DNA of 64,000 bases from assembly GCA_947259885.1 (NCBI GenBank), contig CAMYNW010000011.1:1-64000 (forward strand), in the 5' to 3' direction. The notes beneath the pieces are model-generated. The model was not told the DNA's origin. It did not search any database and saw only the letters and a program-made list of their open reading frames with translations. The stretch's first letter is position 1, and each line of letters opens with the position of its first letter. Below, one piece after another: positions 27,025 through 35,993 of the stretch. The DNA is from an uncultured Gammaproteobacteria bacterium (GTDB taxonomy: Bacteria > Pseudomonadota > Gammaproteobacteria > Arenicellales > Poriferihabitantaceae). The position numbers were made by a program, and so were the translations under genes.

Positions 27025-28698
27025 TTACCGGTTCGGATCGATTTTAGCCCAGCTATCGCGCAAGGTCACAATACGATTAAAGACCTGGGCGCCAGAGCGA
27101 CTGTCTAGATCAAGAAAGAAGTACCCAACACGTTCGAACTGAAATCGGGTTTCGGGGTCTGTATTACCAAGTGATGACTCCAGTTTGCAGTCTTTCAGCG
27201 TTACCAGGGAGTCAGGATTAATTGCTTTTCGGAAATCCCGATTTCGATCTGCCAGCGGGTTTACGTCCTGGAATAAACGATCATACAGGCGGACTTCCGC
27301 ATCGATTGCATCGGAGCAGTTAACCCAGTGGATGATCCCCTTGACTTTGCGACCTTCTGGTTGTTTACCATTTCTGGTTTCTGGCAGATACTGACAGCGT
27401 AGCTCTATCACTTGGCCAGCATCGTTTTTAATAGAATCCGTACAAACCACTACGAAGGCATTGCGAAGTCGCACTTCTCTGCCCGGGCCAAGGCGGAAAA
27501 ACTTGGCTGGGGGATCTTCCTTGAAATCGTCGTGGTCTATATAGAGTTCCTTGGATAGACTCAGGTAACGTGTGCCCATCGATGCATTCTTCGGATGGTT
27601 CGCTACTTCAATTTGCTCTACCTCATCCTCCGGATAATTTTCAATGACCAGTTTTAATGGCCTTAGCACAGCCATTGCACGAGGAGCCACTGGGTCGAGG
27701 TCTTCTCTCGCAGCGTTCTCCAACACTGCCATGTCGATTACATTATCTTTCTTTGTGATTCCCACCTGATCGATAAAGTTGCGCACAGAAGCCGGTGTGA
27801 ATCCTCTTCGGCGTAAGCCAGAAATGGTGGGCATGCGTGGATCATCCCAGCCGCTTACTTCATTGCTCTCTACCAATTGCGTCAGTAGACGTTTACTCAT
27901 TAAAGTGTAGTTGAGATTGAGTCGGGAAAATTCGATTTGGCGCGGTGTGCTTGGCACGTCTACATGTTTGATGAACCAGTCGTAAAGCGGTCGGTGATCC
28001 TCAAATTCAAGTGTACACAGAGAGTGCGTAACACCTTCAATAGCGTCACTGAGCCCATGTGTAAAATCGTAAAGCGGATAAACACACCATTTGTTGCCGG
28101 TGCGCTGGTGTTCATGGTGTCGAATTCGATAAAGAACCGGGTCCCGCATGTTGATGTTCGGGGATGACATGTCAATCTTTGCCCTAAGAACACGTTCACC
28201 ATCCTTGAATTCGCCTGCTCTCATACGCTCAAACTCTTCAAGATTCAGTGCAACAGGGTTTTCACGATCTGGGCTATTTCTGCCGGGCTCGGTCAAGGTT
28301 CCGCGATACGCGCGGATCATTTCCGCGGGCAGGCTGTCTACGTAAGCAAGCCCCTTGTTAATAAGCTCAAGTGCGAATGCGTACAATTGATCAAAGTAGT
28401 CAGAAGCATGAGCGATTGCCGACCACTCATAACCTAGCCAGTGCACGTCCTGTTCAATCGCCTCGACGAATTCCATATCTTCTTTAACTGGATTGGTATC
28501 GTCATACCTCAAAGTACAGCGCCCTTTGTAATCCCTTGCAATCCCAAAATTCAGCCAGATCGATTTTGCATGGCCAATATGCAGATACCCATTGGGTTCA
28601 GGCGGGAAGCGAGTGACAACGGTCTGATGTTTTCCGGATGCCAGGTCTTGATCAATTATCTGCCTGATAAAGTTACTTGGCTTGATGTTTTCAATCAT
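27025..28698 (-). CDS. glnS: Glutaminyl-tRNA synthetase
   Basis: About 557 residues from the ATG giving [20 protein letters not shown]; a TTG 5 codons earlier is also in frame. Class I signatures: [15 protein letters not shown] (HIGH) near residue 40 and the KMSKS equivalent LMSKR near 265. The anticodon-binding beta-barrels follow. Length matches E. coli GlnRS (554). It charges tRNA-Gln directly, in line with a gammaproteobacterium. Confidence 0.97.
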   Translation of the reverse strand: MIENIKPSNFIRQIIDQDLASGKHQTVVTRFPPEPNGYLHIGHAKSIWLNFGIARDYKGRCTLRYDDTNPVKEDMEFVEAIEQDVHWLGYEWSAIAHASDYFDQLYAFALELINKGLAYVDSLPAEMIRAYRGTLTEPGRNSPDRENPVALNLEEFERMRAGEFKDGERVLRAKIDMSSPNINMRDPVLYRIRHHEHQRTGNKWCVYPLYDFTHGLSDAIEGVTHSLCTLEFEDHRPLYDWFIKHVDVPSTPRQIEFSRLNLNYTLMSKRLLTQLVESNEVSGWDDPRMPTISGLRRRGFTPASVRNFIDQVGITKKDNVIDMAVLENAAREDLDPVAPRAMAVLRPLKLVIENYPEDEVEQIEVANHPKNASMGTRYLSLSKELYIDHDDFKEDPPAKFFRLGPGREVRLRNAFVVVCTDSIKNDAGQVIELRCQYLPETRNGKQPEGRKVKGIIHWVNCSDAIDAEVRLYDRLFQDVNPLADRNRDFRKAINPDSLVTLKDCKLESSLGNTDPETRFQFERVGYFFLDLDSRSGAQVFNRIVTLRDSWAKIDPNR

Positions 28699-28785
28699 TC
28701 CGCAGAATCGCAAGTGGCGCTTAAAAAAGGCCGTGGAGTATAGCTTAAACCAAAAATTATTTATATTTTCAAAGGTTTCAGATCA

Positions 28786-29934
28786 CTATAGCAACAGCTT
28801 TTCCAGGATTTTCTGATAGCAACTGGTCAGCAGGTCCAGGTCTTTAACAGAAACCTGCTCGTTGACCTTGTGGATTGTTTCATTGACCGGACCAAGCTCT
28901 ACGACCTGAGCCCCAGTGAGAGATATAAAACGCCCGTCCGAAGTTCCGCCAGAAGTCGATTGTGATGGGTGGTGACCGGTTATCTCCTGTATGCTGTCAC
29001 TTACCGCGGAAGTCAACGTCCCGGGTTTGGTTTCGAATGGCTGGCCACTCAAGTGCCACTGGATATCGTAATCGAGCTGATGGGTATCCAGTATATTTTC
29101 TACAGTTATCCGAAGATGTTGTTCCGTCACCATCGGAGAAAAACGAATATTCAAATGAATATCAACTGATCCCGGGATGACGTTGGTAGCGCCGGTACCG
29201 GCATTGAAATTGGACAACTGCAGGCTCGTAGGCTGAAAATTTTCATTGCCAGTATCCCACTCGAAATCGATAATTTCAGCGAGAGCAGGCATAGCCGAAT
29301 GAATAGGGTTTGCCGCAAGATGCGGGTAGGCGATATGGCCTTGGATACCTCGCACAGTGAGATTTGCCCCGAGAGAACCCCTGCGCCCGACTTTAATTAC
29401 ATCCCCAATGTTTTTAGTGCTGGTGGGTTCACCTACTATGCACATATCTATCTGTTCGTTTCTGGCACCTAGGGCGTCCAGTACTGCTAGTGTTCCATGC
29501 TGCGCGGGCCCTTCTTCGTCGCTGGTAATCAATAATCCAATGGACCCTCTGTGATCTGGATACGCTGAGATAAACTGATCGCACGCTTGCATAAAGCTCG
29601 CTATGCTGCCTTTCATATCCGCAGCTCCACGGCCGTGCAGCATACCGTTCTCTACGATGCCCTCGAAGGGCGCAACCTCCCAATGCTCGAGCGGACCGGT
29701 GGGCACTACGTCAGTATGACCGGCGAACACTACAAGCGGCCGAGTCTGCCCTCGGCGTGCCCAAAGATTTGTGACCCCTTCTCGGTTAATGGACTCGCAG
29801 CTGAAGCCTAAAGGGACCAGTAGGTCCCTAAGCAACTCCTGGCAGCCTGCGTCTTCAGGTGTCACGGAACGCCGTCTTATTAATTTTTGGGCTAGAGATA
29901 CGGTTCCAGAGAGTCCGTGGTCATCGGCAGACAT
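28786..29934 (-). CDS. dapE: Succinyl-diaminopimelate desuccinylase
   Basis: About 382 residues from the ATG giving MSADDHGLSG; a TTG at 29958 is upstream in frame. Metal-site motifs: VVFAGHTDVVPTG, HGRGAADMKGS, LLITSDEEGPAQHGT with the catalytic Glu pair, CIVGEPTSTKNIGD, and a late SGGTSDGRFI. It produces LL-diaminopimelate for lysine and peptidoglycan synthesis. It is divergent from the yafS-like gene over about 100 bases. Confidence 0.96.
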   Translation of the reverse strand: MSADDHGLSGTVSLAQKLIRRRSVTPEDAGCQELLRDLLVPLGFSCESINREGVTNLWARRGQTRPLVVFAGHTDVVPTGPLEHWEVAPFEGIVENGMLHGRGAADMKGSIASFMQACDQFISAYPDHRGSIGLLITSDEEGPAQHGTLAVLDALGARNEQIDMCIVGEPTSTKNIGDVIKVGRRGSLGANLTVRGIQGHIAYPHLAANPIHSAMPALAEIIDFEWDTGNENFQPTSLQLSNFNAGTGATNVIPGSVDIHLNIRFSPMVTEQHLRITVENILDTHQLDYDIQWHLSGQPFETKPGTLTSAVSDSIQEITGHHPSQSTSGGTSDGRFISLTGAQVVELGPVNETIHKVNEQVSVKDLDLLTSCYQKILEKLLL

Positions 29935-30032
29935 CGTTGCGTTTAATAAGGGAAACAATTAAGGTTACGCTATTGTAACAATGAACCTGCGCGTAGATAT
30001 CCGATTGCGACAATCAAAATTCACACCCAATT

Positions 30033-30848
30033 ATGACTGACTGGTTTAAAACTTCACTCGGGCAGTGGTTGGTGGATCAGGAAAAATTGTTGTGCCAGCG
30101 CCTCATTCCCGACGGTTACTACCCCACGGCGCTGCAGCTGGGTATGAGTAACGAGGATTATCTGCGAGACGTCGAGATAGGCTGCCGTTTCATTGCGGAA
30201 TCTTACCTTGACGCTCCCAATCAGATTAATTTAGCGCAAGCTGACGACATAGAAAGCCATTCGGTACACCGGGTAAAAGCCTTACCTACCGCATTGCCTT
30301 TTAGCGATAAGACTCACAGTTTGATAGTTATGCCCCATATTCTTGATTTCTGTACGGACCCACATGCTGTTTTACGCGAGGTGAATCAAATTTTAATTCC
30401 GGAAGGTTGCGTGGTAATCACCGGTTTTAATCAGGTTAGTCTATGGAGCACAGCTCGGATTGGTTGGAAAAAATATGCTAACGCTCCATGGCGTGGGCAT
30501 TATTATAGAGTCAAGCGCGTTCAAGACTGGCTGGCACTGCTAGGTTTTGACATAGTTGGTGCAAAGATGTTTGGATACAGGCCGCCATTACAGAATGAAA
30601 AATGGCGCAGCAAATTAGCTTTAATCGAGAAGGTGGGTGATCGTTGGTGGCCTGCTTTGGGTGCTGCTTATATGATTGTTGGTAAGAAACGAGAGATTGC
30701 TTCGAGTACCAGTGGAATGCGACTCGCATGGCGCAGATTCATCCCGGCTATTGCACGTCCAGCAGTTCAAGCAACAGGTAGTTTGCCGATAACTGGCACT
30801 GAGGTTGGTAAGACTCAGCTGCGGCTTGTTGTGAAGAATCAATTCTAG
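30033..30848 (+). CDS. yafS: SAM-dependent methyltransferase (YafS type)
   Basis: 271 residues. A class I methyltransferase domain is centred on SLIVMPHILDFCTDPHAVLR and EVNQILIPEGCVVITGFNQV, with PWRGHYYRVKRVQDWLALLG downstream. These wordings match the YafS proteins encoded beside rnhA in E. coli and relatives. The substrate is not known. It is followed by rnhA after 18 bases, reproducing the yafS-rnhA-dnaQ neighbourhood. Confidence 0.85.
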   Translation: MTDWFKTSLGQWLVDQEKLLCQRLIPDGYYPTALQLGMSNEDYLRDVEIGCRFIAESYLDAPNQINLAQADDIESHSVHRVKALPTALPFSDKTHSLIVMPHILDFCTDPHAVLREVNQILIPEGCVVITGFNQVSLWSTARIGWKKYANAPWRGHYYRVKRVQDWLALLGFDIVGAKMFGYRPPLQNEKWRSKLALIEKVGDRWWPALGAAYMIVGKKREIASSTSGMRLAWRRFIPAIARPAVQATGSLPITGTEVGKTQLRLVVKNQF

Positions 30849-30866
30849 AACCGGGTTCTCGGGTAA

Positions 30867-31316
30867 GTGCTGGATTGTGTCACCATTTATACTGATGGGG
30901 CTTGTCGTGGTAACCCGGGGCCGGGAGGTTGGGGGGTATTGTTGATTTCAGGTAAACACGAAAAATCGCTAAAGGGTGCTGAAATTGAAACTACCAACAA
31001 TCGCATGGAGCTACAAGCTGCAATCGAGGCGTTAAAAGCGCTCAAACGGGGCTGTGAGGTGGAGCTCTATACTGATTCCCAGTATGTTCGCCTCGGTGTG
31101 CTTGAATGGCTTGGCAACTGGAAGCTGAGCAAATGGAAAACGGCTAACAAGAAGCCGGTCAAGAACCGTGATTTGTGGGAGTCTCTAGATCAACAGCTGT
31201 CTCGGCACAAAGTTTCCTGGCATTGGGTAAAAGGCCATTCAGGTAATGCTGGAAACGAAAAAGCTGATAGCCTGGCAAATCATGCAATCGATGAATTGCT
31301 CTCGGAACAGTCATAA
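30867..31316 (+). CDS. rnhA: Ribonuclease HI
   Basis: 149 residues, GTG start. The catalytic carboxylates are seen in [17 protein letters not shown] (Asp), [14 protein letters not shown] (Glu), ELYTDSQYV (Asp) and [10 protein letters not shown] (Asp), with the basic handle around [20 protein letters not shown]. It removes RNA from RNA-DNA hybrids. Its TAA overlaps the dnaQ ATG (TAATG), so the two are translationally coupled. Confidence 0.97.
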   Translation: MLDCVTIYTDGACRGNPGPGGWGVLLISGKHEKSLKGAEIETTNNRMELQAAIEALKALKRGCEVELYTDSQYVRLGVLEWLGNWKLSKWKTANKKPVKNRDLWESLDQQLSRHKVSWHWVKGHSGNAGNEKADSLANHAIDELLSEQS

Positions 31317-32113
31317 TGCGGCAGATTATTCTCGATACGGAAACAACAGGGCTTGAACCGAAGCAGGGTCATCGCATTATTGAAATTGGCGGTATTGAGA
31401 TGATTGATCGCAGGGTGACAGGAAGCACATTTCATCACTACATCAATCCAGAGCGGGAGATCGATGAAGCGGCATATGAAGTTCATGGAATATCTCTTGA
31501 AAGTCTTCAGGACAAACCCGTATTTAAAGACCTTTCGCAAGAGTTGCTCGAATTCATTGCAGGCGCTGAATTGATTATTCACAACGCTCCCTTTGATGTG
31601 GCGTTCCTAAACAATGAGTTTGGGTTGTGTGGATTCGGCGCCAATGCAGTGGAAGACAGTTGCGAAGTGCTCGACACCCTGGTCATGGCGAGACATAAAC
31701 ATCCGGGGCAGAAGAACAGCCTTGATGCGCTATGCAGGCGCTATCAGGTCGATAACAGTCAACGACAGCTGCACGGGGCACTTCTTGACGCAGAAATTTT
31801 AGCAGATGTATATCTGATGATGACCGGTGGACAGATTTCCTTGCTGGGGGAATCGGAAGATTTAACCGGGTCACGCCAGACCGGGTCTGGCGTGACCCGG
31901 TCTGGAGCCACCCACAATGGGGTTGAAAATAAAACTGACGATGAAAACAATACTTCGTCTGTTCGAACCGTATCTGGAACCGTGGTTCATACGCCTCTGA
32001 TACGAGCAAATGAACAGGAGCTTGAGGGGCATCGAGCGTGGCTTGCGCTGCTGGAAAAAGAAGCTGAGGGAAAGGTGGTATGGAATGAAATTGAGGCCGA
32101 ATCGGGTAGCTAA
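31316..32113 (+). CDS. dnaQ: DNA polymerase III epsilon subunit, proofreading exonuclease
   Basis: 265 residues. DEDDh exonuclease motifs: ILDTETTGLE at 5-14 (Asp, Glu), IIHNAPFDVAFLNNEF near 90 (Asp), and the His-X4-Asp of LHGALLDAEILADVY near 160. The C-terminal tail that binds the polymerase alpha subunit contains HRAWLALLEKEAEGKVVW. The linker between these parts carries a 37-bp perfect palindrome read as TGSRQTGSGVTR, and is somewhat longer than in E. coli DnaQ (243 residues). It overlaps rnhA before and DUF455 after by one base each. Confidence 0.96.
   Translation: MRQIILDTETTGLEPKQGHRIIEIGGIEMIDRRVTGSTFHHYINPEREIDEAAYEVHGISLESLQDKPVFKDLSQELLEFIAGAELIIHNAPFDVAFLNNEFGLCGFGANAVEDSCEVLDTLVMARHKHPGQKNSLDALCRRYQVDNSQRQLHGALLDAEILADVYLMMTGGQISLLGESEDLTGSRQTGSGVTRSGATHNGVENKTDDENNTSSVRTVSGTVVHTPLIRANEQELEGHRAWLALLEKEAEGKVVWNEIEAESGS
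31865..31901. repeat. Perfect 18-bp inverted repeat (palindromic insertion) inside dnaQ
   Basis: Left arm ACCGGGTCACGCCAGACC (31865-31882), one-base centre G, right arm GGTCTGGCGTGACCCGGT (31884-31901): every base pairs. A sub-repeat of the centre (GGTCTGG) follows directly. It stays in frame and falls in the linker between the exonuclease core and the alpha-binding tail, the part of DnaQ that tolerates insertion. Confidence 0.97.
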
Positions 32114-32943
32114 TGTCCGCCCTAAAATCCCTGCACCAGCAGGCTTACCAGGCTTTAATGGTTGAAACAATAGAGCAGAAGTCGGCCTTAATTGATCAAA
32201 TGCAGCGGGCCACGTACTTGCTTGATCAGACAGATCCGGGCAAGCAAGATTTGCAGCATATCCAGGATGTTGAACAACCTGGGCAGCCGCCGCACCTAGA
32301 GTTTGTCCACCCTCGGGCGTTGAAGCGTCGCCGTCTCACCTCTGAGGAAGGCCGGGCATGTTTCCTGCATGCCATCGCTCACATTGAATTCAACGCAGTG
32401 AATCTGGCCCTCGATGCAGCCTATAGGTTCCGTGGAATGCCAGGTGCGTTTTATGATGACTGGTTGAGAGTAGCTGGAGAGGAGGTGCGTCATCATGATC
32501 TTTTACTGGAGCGCATGCAAGCATTAGGTTACGAATACGGGGACTTTCCGGTTCACGACGGCCTATGGGAGGTGGCTCGCAAGACCAGTTACAGCTTATT
32601 GAGTCGCATGGCGCTGGTGCCGTGTGTGCTCGAGGCCCGAGGGCTCGATGTGACACCACCTATGATTCAGAAGCTTTTTAAAGTGGGCGATGCAGACAGT
32701 GCATATATCCTTCAGATTATTCTGGATGAAGAAGTCGACCACGTCGCCATTGGCGTCAGATGGTTTAACTTCGCGTGCCGTGGAGAGGGCCTTGATCCTG
32801 TCGATTGTTTCACCGAGCTGGTGAAAGTTCATTTGCCGAATAGAATCCAGGCACCGGTAAACAAAACTCAGAGATTGGCTGCAGGGTTCACCGCCGAATG
32901 GCTTGAACGATTGACCCTGTTGAGTACCGGTGATTTTCACTGA
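32113..32943 (+). CDS. DUF455 family ferritin-like protein
   Basis: 276 residues. Ferritin-like metal ligands are visible in four helices: AIAHIEFNAVNLALDA, VAGEEVRHHDLLLERM, PCVLEARGLDVTP and ILDEEVDHVAIGVRWF (Glu-X-X-His patterns). DUF455 proteins are suspected diiron oxygenases; none is well characterised to my knowledge. Its ATG overlaps the dnaQ TAA (TAATG), so it is coupled to DNA-replication genes here, although that does not prove a shared function. Confidence 0.88.
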   Translation: MSALKSLHQQAYQALMVETIEQKSALIDQMQRATYLLDQTDPGKQDLQHIQDVEQPGQPPHLEFVHPRALKRRRLTSEEGRACFLHAIAHIEFNAVNLALDAAYRFRGMPGAFYDDWLRVAGEEVRHHDLLLERMQALGYEYGDFPVHDGLWEVARKTSYSLLSRMALVPCVLEARGLDVTPPMIQKLFKVGDADSAYILQIILDEEVDHVAIGVRWFNFACRGEGLDPVDCFTELVKVHLPNRIQAPVNKTQRLAAGFTAEWLERLTLLSTGDFH

Positions 32944-33002
32944 TCTTCCAAGGATTGATGGAGCGTATTAGATGATTCTATCGATCCTAGACGGGATTCC
33001 GG

Positions 33003-33302
33003 TCACGGTAGAACTTTCTTGTATGGCTTGACTTCAACGCGTTCATAAACCTCTGCAGCCAGGTAGGGATCTTGATCTGCCCAGGCCTGGGCATCTTCCA
33101 GGGAGTCAAACTCGGCTATAATCAAGCTGCCGGTAAAGCCCGCCGGCCCCGGATCTTCGCTGTCTACAGCTGGGCACGGGCCTGCTACCAGGAGGCGTCC
33201 CTCATCTACTAGTAAATTTAGTCTATCCAGATGTAACGGACGGGCAGCGAGCCGCGCTTCGAGGCTGTTTTCTTTGTCAGTAGCGTAAATTGAATAATAC
33301 AT
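33003..33302 (-). CDS. YciI-like protein
   Basis: 99 residues of the YciI/YCII fold: [40 protein letters not shown], then [40 protein letters not shown]. The conserved His and Asp of the putative active site are in HLDRL and DPY. The function is unknown; some members act as dehydrochlorinases or metal-binding proteins. It is convergent with DUF455. Confidence 0.88.
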   Translation of the reverse strand: MYYSIYATDKENSLEARLAARPLHLDRLNLLVDEGRLLVAGPCPAVDSEDPGPAGFTGSLIIAEFDSLEDAQAWADQDPYLAAEVYERVEVKPYKKVLP

Positions 33303-33498
33303 TCTCTTAATTATTTTAGATCCGCTGGCTAATTTTATTCTATCTATAATGTCAGGTGTCGAGTGTAAAATTCAACCGGGTTGGGTAGTATTATGGGATT
33401 AGAAAAAAGCCTTGCATACTAACGGATATACAGGCAATTGCTTGAGATGAAAACTCATTTAGAAAACGGTACTCACCATAAAAACTAAAAAATACATC

Positions 33499-34113
33499 GT
33501 GATCGAGGGGCCTATTGGGGTTGGAAAAACGACCCTTGCCAGACGTGTGGCCAGTTCTATAGGCGCCGGGCTTATGCTCGAACAGCCGGATGATAATCCA
33601 TTTCTGGAGCGCTTCTATCGGTCGCCGGCACAATACGCGTTGCAGACGCAGCTTTTTTTCCTTTTTCAGCGTGTGAAGCAGCTTAAAGAATTAAGGCAAG
33701 GCGACCTCTTTTCACCCATTAGAATTGCGGATTTTATGCTGGAAAAGGATCCCTTATTTGCTCGTTTGACTCTGGATGAAGACGAGCTTTACCTTTACGA
33801 GCAGGTTTATAAACAGTTAGCGCCAGAAGTTCCGCAGCCGGATCTTGTAATTTATCTTCAGGCGCCGACGGAAGTGCTGGTCAAACGAATTCGTAAACGC
33901 GGAATTCTATTCGAACGCAACATGGAGCGAGGATACCTGGAGGAACTGGCGGATGCCTACACCCGATTTTTTTTAAGTTATCACGACTCAGCACTACTAA
34001 TGGTCAATGCTGAGAATTTAAATTTTCTGGATAGCGAAGAACACTATCAATTGCTTCTGGAGCAGATCTCAGTGACTCATTCAGGCCGTAATTATTTCAA
34101 CCCAGATTTCTAA
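33499..34113 (+). CDS. Deoxynucleoside kinase, start codon in doubt
   Basis: At least 204 residues. P-loop EGPIGVGKTTLARRV at the N-terminus, LEQPDDNPFLERFY (substrate Glu), YALQTQLFFLFQR, ADFMLEKDPLFARLTLDEDE, and a lid KRIRKRGILFERN. The family phosphorylates deoxyadenosine or deoxyguanosine for nucleotide salvage. The only usual in-frame start, GTG 33499, lies inside the first beta strand (KYIVIEG) and has no ribosome site. An in-frame ATA at 33478 would give a normal N-terminus, while an ATG at 33447 reads MKTHLENGTHHKN and then stops, one base out of frame. This looks like an indel or an unusual start. Confidence 0.85.
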   Translation: MIEGPIGVGKTTLARRVASSIGAGLMLEQPDDNPFLERFYRSPAQYALQTQLFFLFQRVKQLKELRQGDLFSPIRIADFMLEKDPLFARLTLDEDELYLYEQVYKQLAPEVPQPDLVIYLQAPTEVLVKRIRKRGILFERNMERGYLEELADAYTRFFLSYHDSALLMVNAENLNFLDSEEHYQLLLEQISVTHSGRNYFNPDF

Positions 34114-34122
34114 CAATACTAA

Positions 34123-34707
34123 ATGACCGATTATGCTATTAGCAGGTATCCTGTTCCGGAACTTTCTTCGTTAGAACCAGATATTCGTGCTCGAATTGAG
34201 GGCGTGCAGGAAAAAGCTGGCTTTGTTCCGAACGTTTTTCTAACACTGGCTTACAGACCAGATGAATTTCGTGCATTTTTTGATTATCACGATGCGCTGA
34301 TGTTGAAAGAGGGTGGGTTGAGCAAAGCCGAACGTGAGATGATTGTAGTAGCGACAAGTAGCGTCAATGATTGCCATTATTGTGTTATCGCTCATGGCGC
34401 TATTCTTCGTATTTATGCAAAGAATCCTCTGGTAGCGGATCAAGTCGCGATTAACTACCGCAAGGCGGATATCAGTGACAGGCAAAAGGCGATGCTGGAT
34501 TTTGCGGTCAAAATAACCCGAACACCAGGAAAAATTGGTGAGGACGATTTCGATACACTCAGATCCCAGGGATTCAGTGAAGAGGATATATGGGACATCG
34601 GTGCAATATCAGGGTTTTTTGGCCTTTCCAATCGTATGGCAAATTTAATTCAGATGCGCCCCAATGACGAGTTTTATGCCATGGGAAGAGACTTGCCGCT
34701 GCCGTGA
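34123..34707 (+). CDS. Peroxidase-related AhpD-like protein
   Basis: 194 residues. The redox motif CHYCVIAHG near residue 87 lies in the alkylhydroperoxidase D/carboxymuconolactone decarboxylase fold; SKAEREMIVVATSSVNDCHY is typical. The upstream VQEKAGFVPNVFLTLAYRPD and the later SFGLSN-like SGFFGLSNRMANL fit the 'uncharacterised peroxidase-related enzyme' subfamily. Role in peroxide defence is inferred from the Cys-X2-Cys and His. Its TGA overlaps the yciA GTG (GTGA). Confidence 0.88.
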   Translation: MTDYAISRYPVPELSSLEPDIRARIEGVQEKAGFVPNVFLTLAYRPDEFRAFFDYHDALMLKEGGLSKAEREMIVVATSSVNDCHYCVIAHGAILRIYAKNPLVADQVAINYRKADISDRQKAMLDFAVKITRTPGKIGEDDFDTLRSQGFSEEDIWDIGAISGFFGLSNRMANLIQMRPNDEFYAMGRDLPLP

Positions 34708-35105
34708 CTGATCCTGTCCAGCACCTTATAGGACGAGAGCCATCGCTTCGGACAATAGCTATGCCTGCGGACGCGAATCCCGCCGGAGATATTTTTGGGG
34801 GCTGGATAATGTCGCAGATGGATTTGGCGGGCGCAATATACGCCAGCTACATCGTAAAAGGTCGATTGGTCACTGTGGCCGTCAATTCAATGAATTTTCA
34901 CCTGCCTGTGTTTGTTGGCGACCAGGTGAGTTGCTATTGTGAAACTTCAAAAATCGGAAACACTTCCATATCGGTTCATATAGAAACCTGGGTAAGACGT
35001 AAACAATCTGATATAGAGTTGTTTAAAGTGACGGAAGCTACTTTTACCTATGTTTCGATAGACCAAAACAGGCAGCCAATACCTATTAAACGGCATCTGG
35101 ATTAA
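34704..35105 (+). CDS. yciA: Acyl-CoA thioesterase YciA (hotdog fold)
   Basis: 133 residues, GTG start overlapping the previous stop. Hotdog signature: TIAMPADANPAGDIFGGWIM with the catalytic Asp in the DANPAGDIFGG turn, followed by MDLAGAIYASYIVKGRLVTV and VNSMNFHLPVFVGDQVS. It hydrolyses short- to medium-chain acyl-CoA. Length matches YciA. Confidence 0.92.
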   Translation: MTDPVQHLIGREPSLRTIAMPADANPAGDIFGGWIMSQMDLAGAIYASYIVKGRLVTVAVNSMNFHLPVFVGDQVSCYCETSKIGNTSISVHIETWVRRKQSDIELFKVTEATFTYVSIDQNRQPIPIKRHLD

Positions 35106-35168
35106 AACCTGTTATCTGAATGTCTTAATTTAAAGCTACACTAAACCTTTAAGCCACGGTTGGAGTTG

Positions 35169-35993
35169 CTAATTTCGTTTTGTTCCCGCGGCCAGCTGCG
35201 CGACTAGCTGATGCACGTCGTTGCAGATTTCCTCAGCAGGCTTTGACGCGTCCGATCCGTCCGCAATTCGCTGCACTAATGCTGACCCTACGACTACAGC
35301 CTCGGTAAATTTAGCGGTTTCGTTAACCTGATCTGCGGACTTGATCCCAAAGCCAACGGCGACAGGCAAATCAGTATGCCGCTTGATCCGTGCAACATCT
35401 TGCATAACTAATTTACTGTCGGCAGACCGAGTGCCAGTAATGCCAGCGATCGCAACGTGATAGACGAATCCAGAACTATTTTTCAGAATAACTTTCAGTC
35501 GAGAATCATCTGAAGTCGGAGTGGTTAACCTGATCCAGTGAAGCCCTGCGGTCAGGCATGGATGGCACATTTCGACATCTTCTTCCGGAGGCAGGTCGAC
35601 AATTATCAGTCCATCTACTCCGACCTCGATTGCTTTATCGATAAAAGCTTGCACGCCGTAGTAATGGATGGGGTTGTAATAACCCATTAGAATGACAGGC
35701 GTATCATCATCCGTCTTTCTAAAGCGCTCCACGGTTGCCAAAGTTTTCTTGAGAGTCATGCCGGCTCCAAGGGCCCTGAGGTTGGCAGCCTGTATCGCTG
35801 GTCCATCGGCCATAGGATCGGAAAACGGCATGCCCAGTTCGATCACATCGGCACCCGCCTTGGGCATGCCAGCGAGGATTTTTTCTGCGGTATCCGGATT
35901 CGGATCTCCTGCAGTGAGAAAGGTGATCAGTGCCGCCCGGTTTTCAGATCTGATCTTCTCAAAACGACGCGTAAGTCGGTTGTCACTGCTCAT
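35169..35993 (-). CDS. trpA: Tryptophan synthase alpha chain
   Basis: 274 residues. Catalytic Glu in [20 protein letters not shown] near 48 and Asp in [16 protein letters not shown] near 130-137; the phosphate-binding end reads [20 protein letters not shown]. It cleaves indole-glycerol phosphate and channels indole to TrpB. The ATG overlaps the trpB stop by 4 bases. Both chains are here, but trpF, normally just upstream, is absent. Confidence 0.97.
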   Translation of the reverse strand: MSSDNRLTRRFEKIRSENRAALITFLTAGDPNPDTAEKILAGMPKAGADVIELGMPFSDPMADGPAIQAANLRALGAGMTLKKTLATVERFRKTDDDTPVILMGYYNPIHYYGVQAFIDKAIEVGVDGLIIVDLPPEEDVEMCHPCLTAGLHWIRLTTPTSDDSRLKVILKNSSGFVYHVAIAGITGTRSADSKLVMQDVARIKRHTDLPVAVGFGIKSADQVNETAKFTEAVVVGSALVQRIADGSDASKPAEEICNDVHQLVAQLAAGTKRN

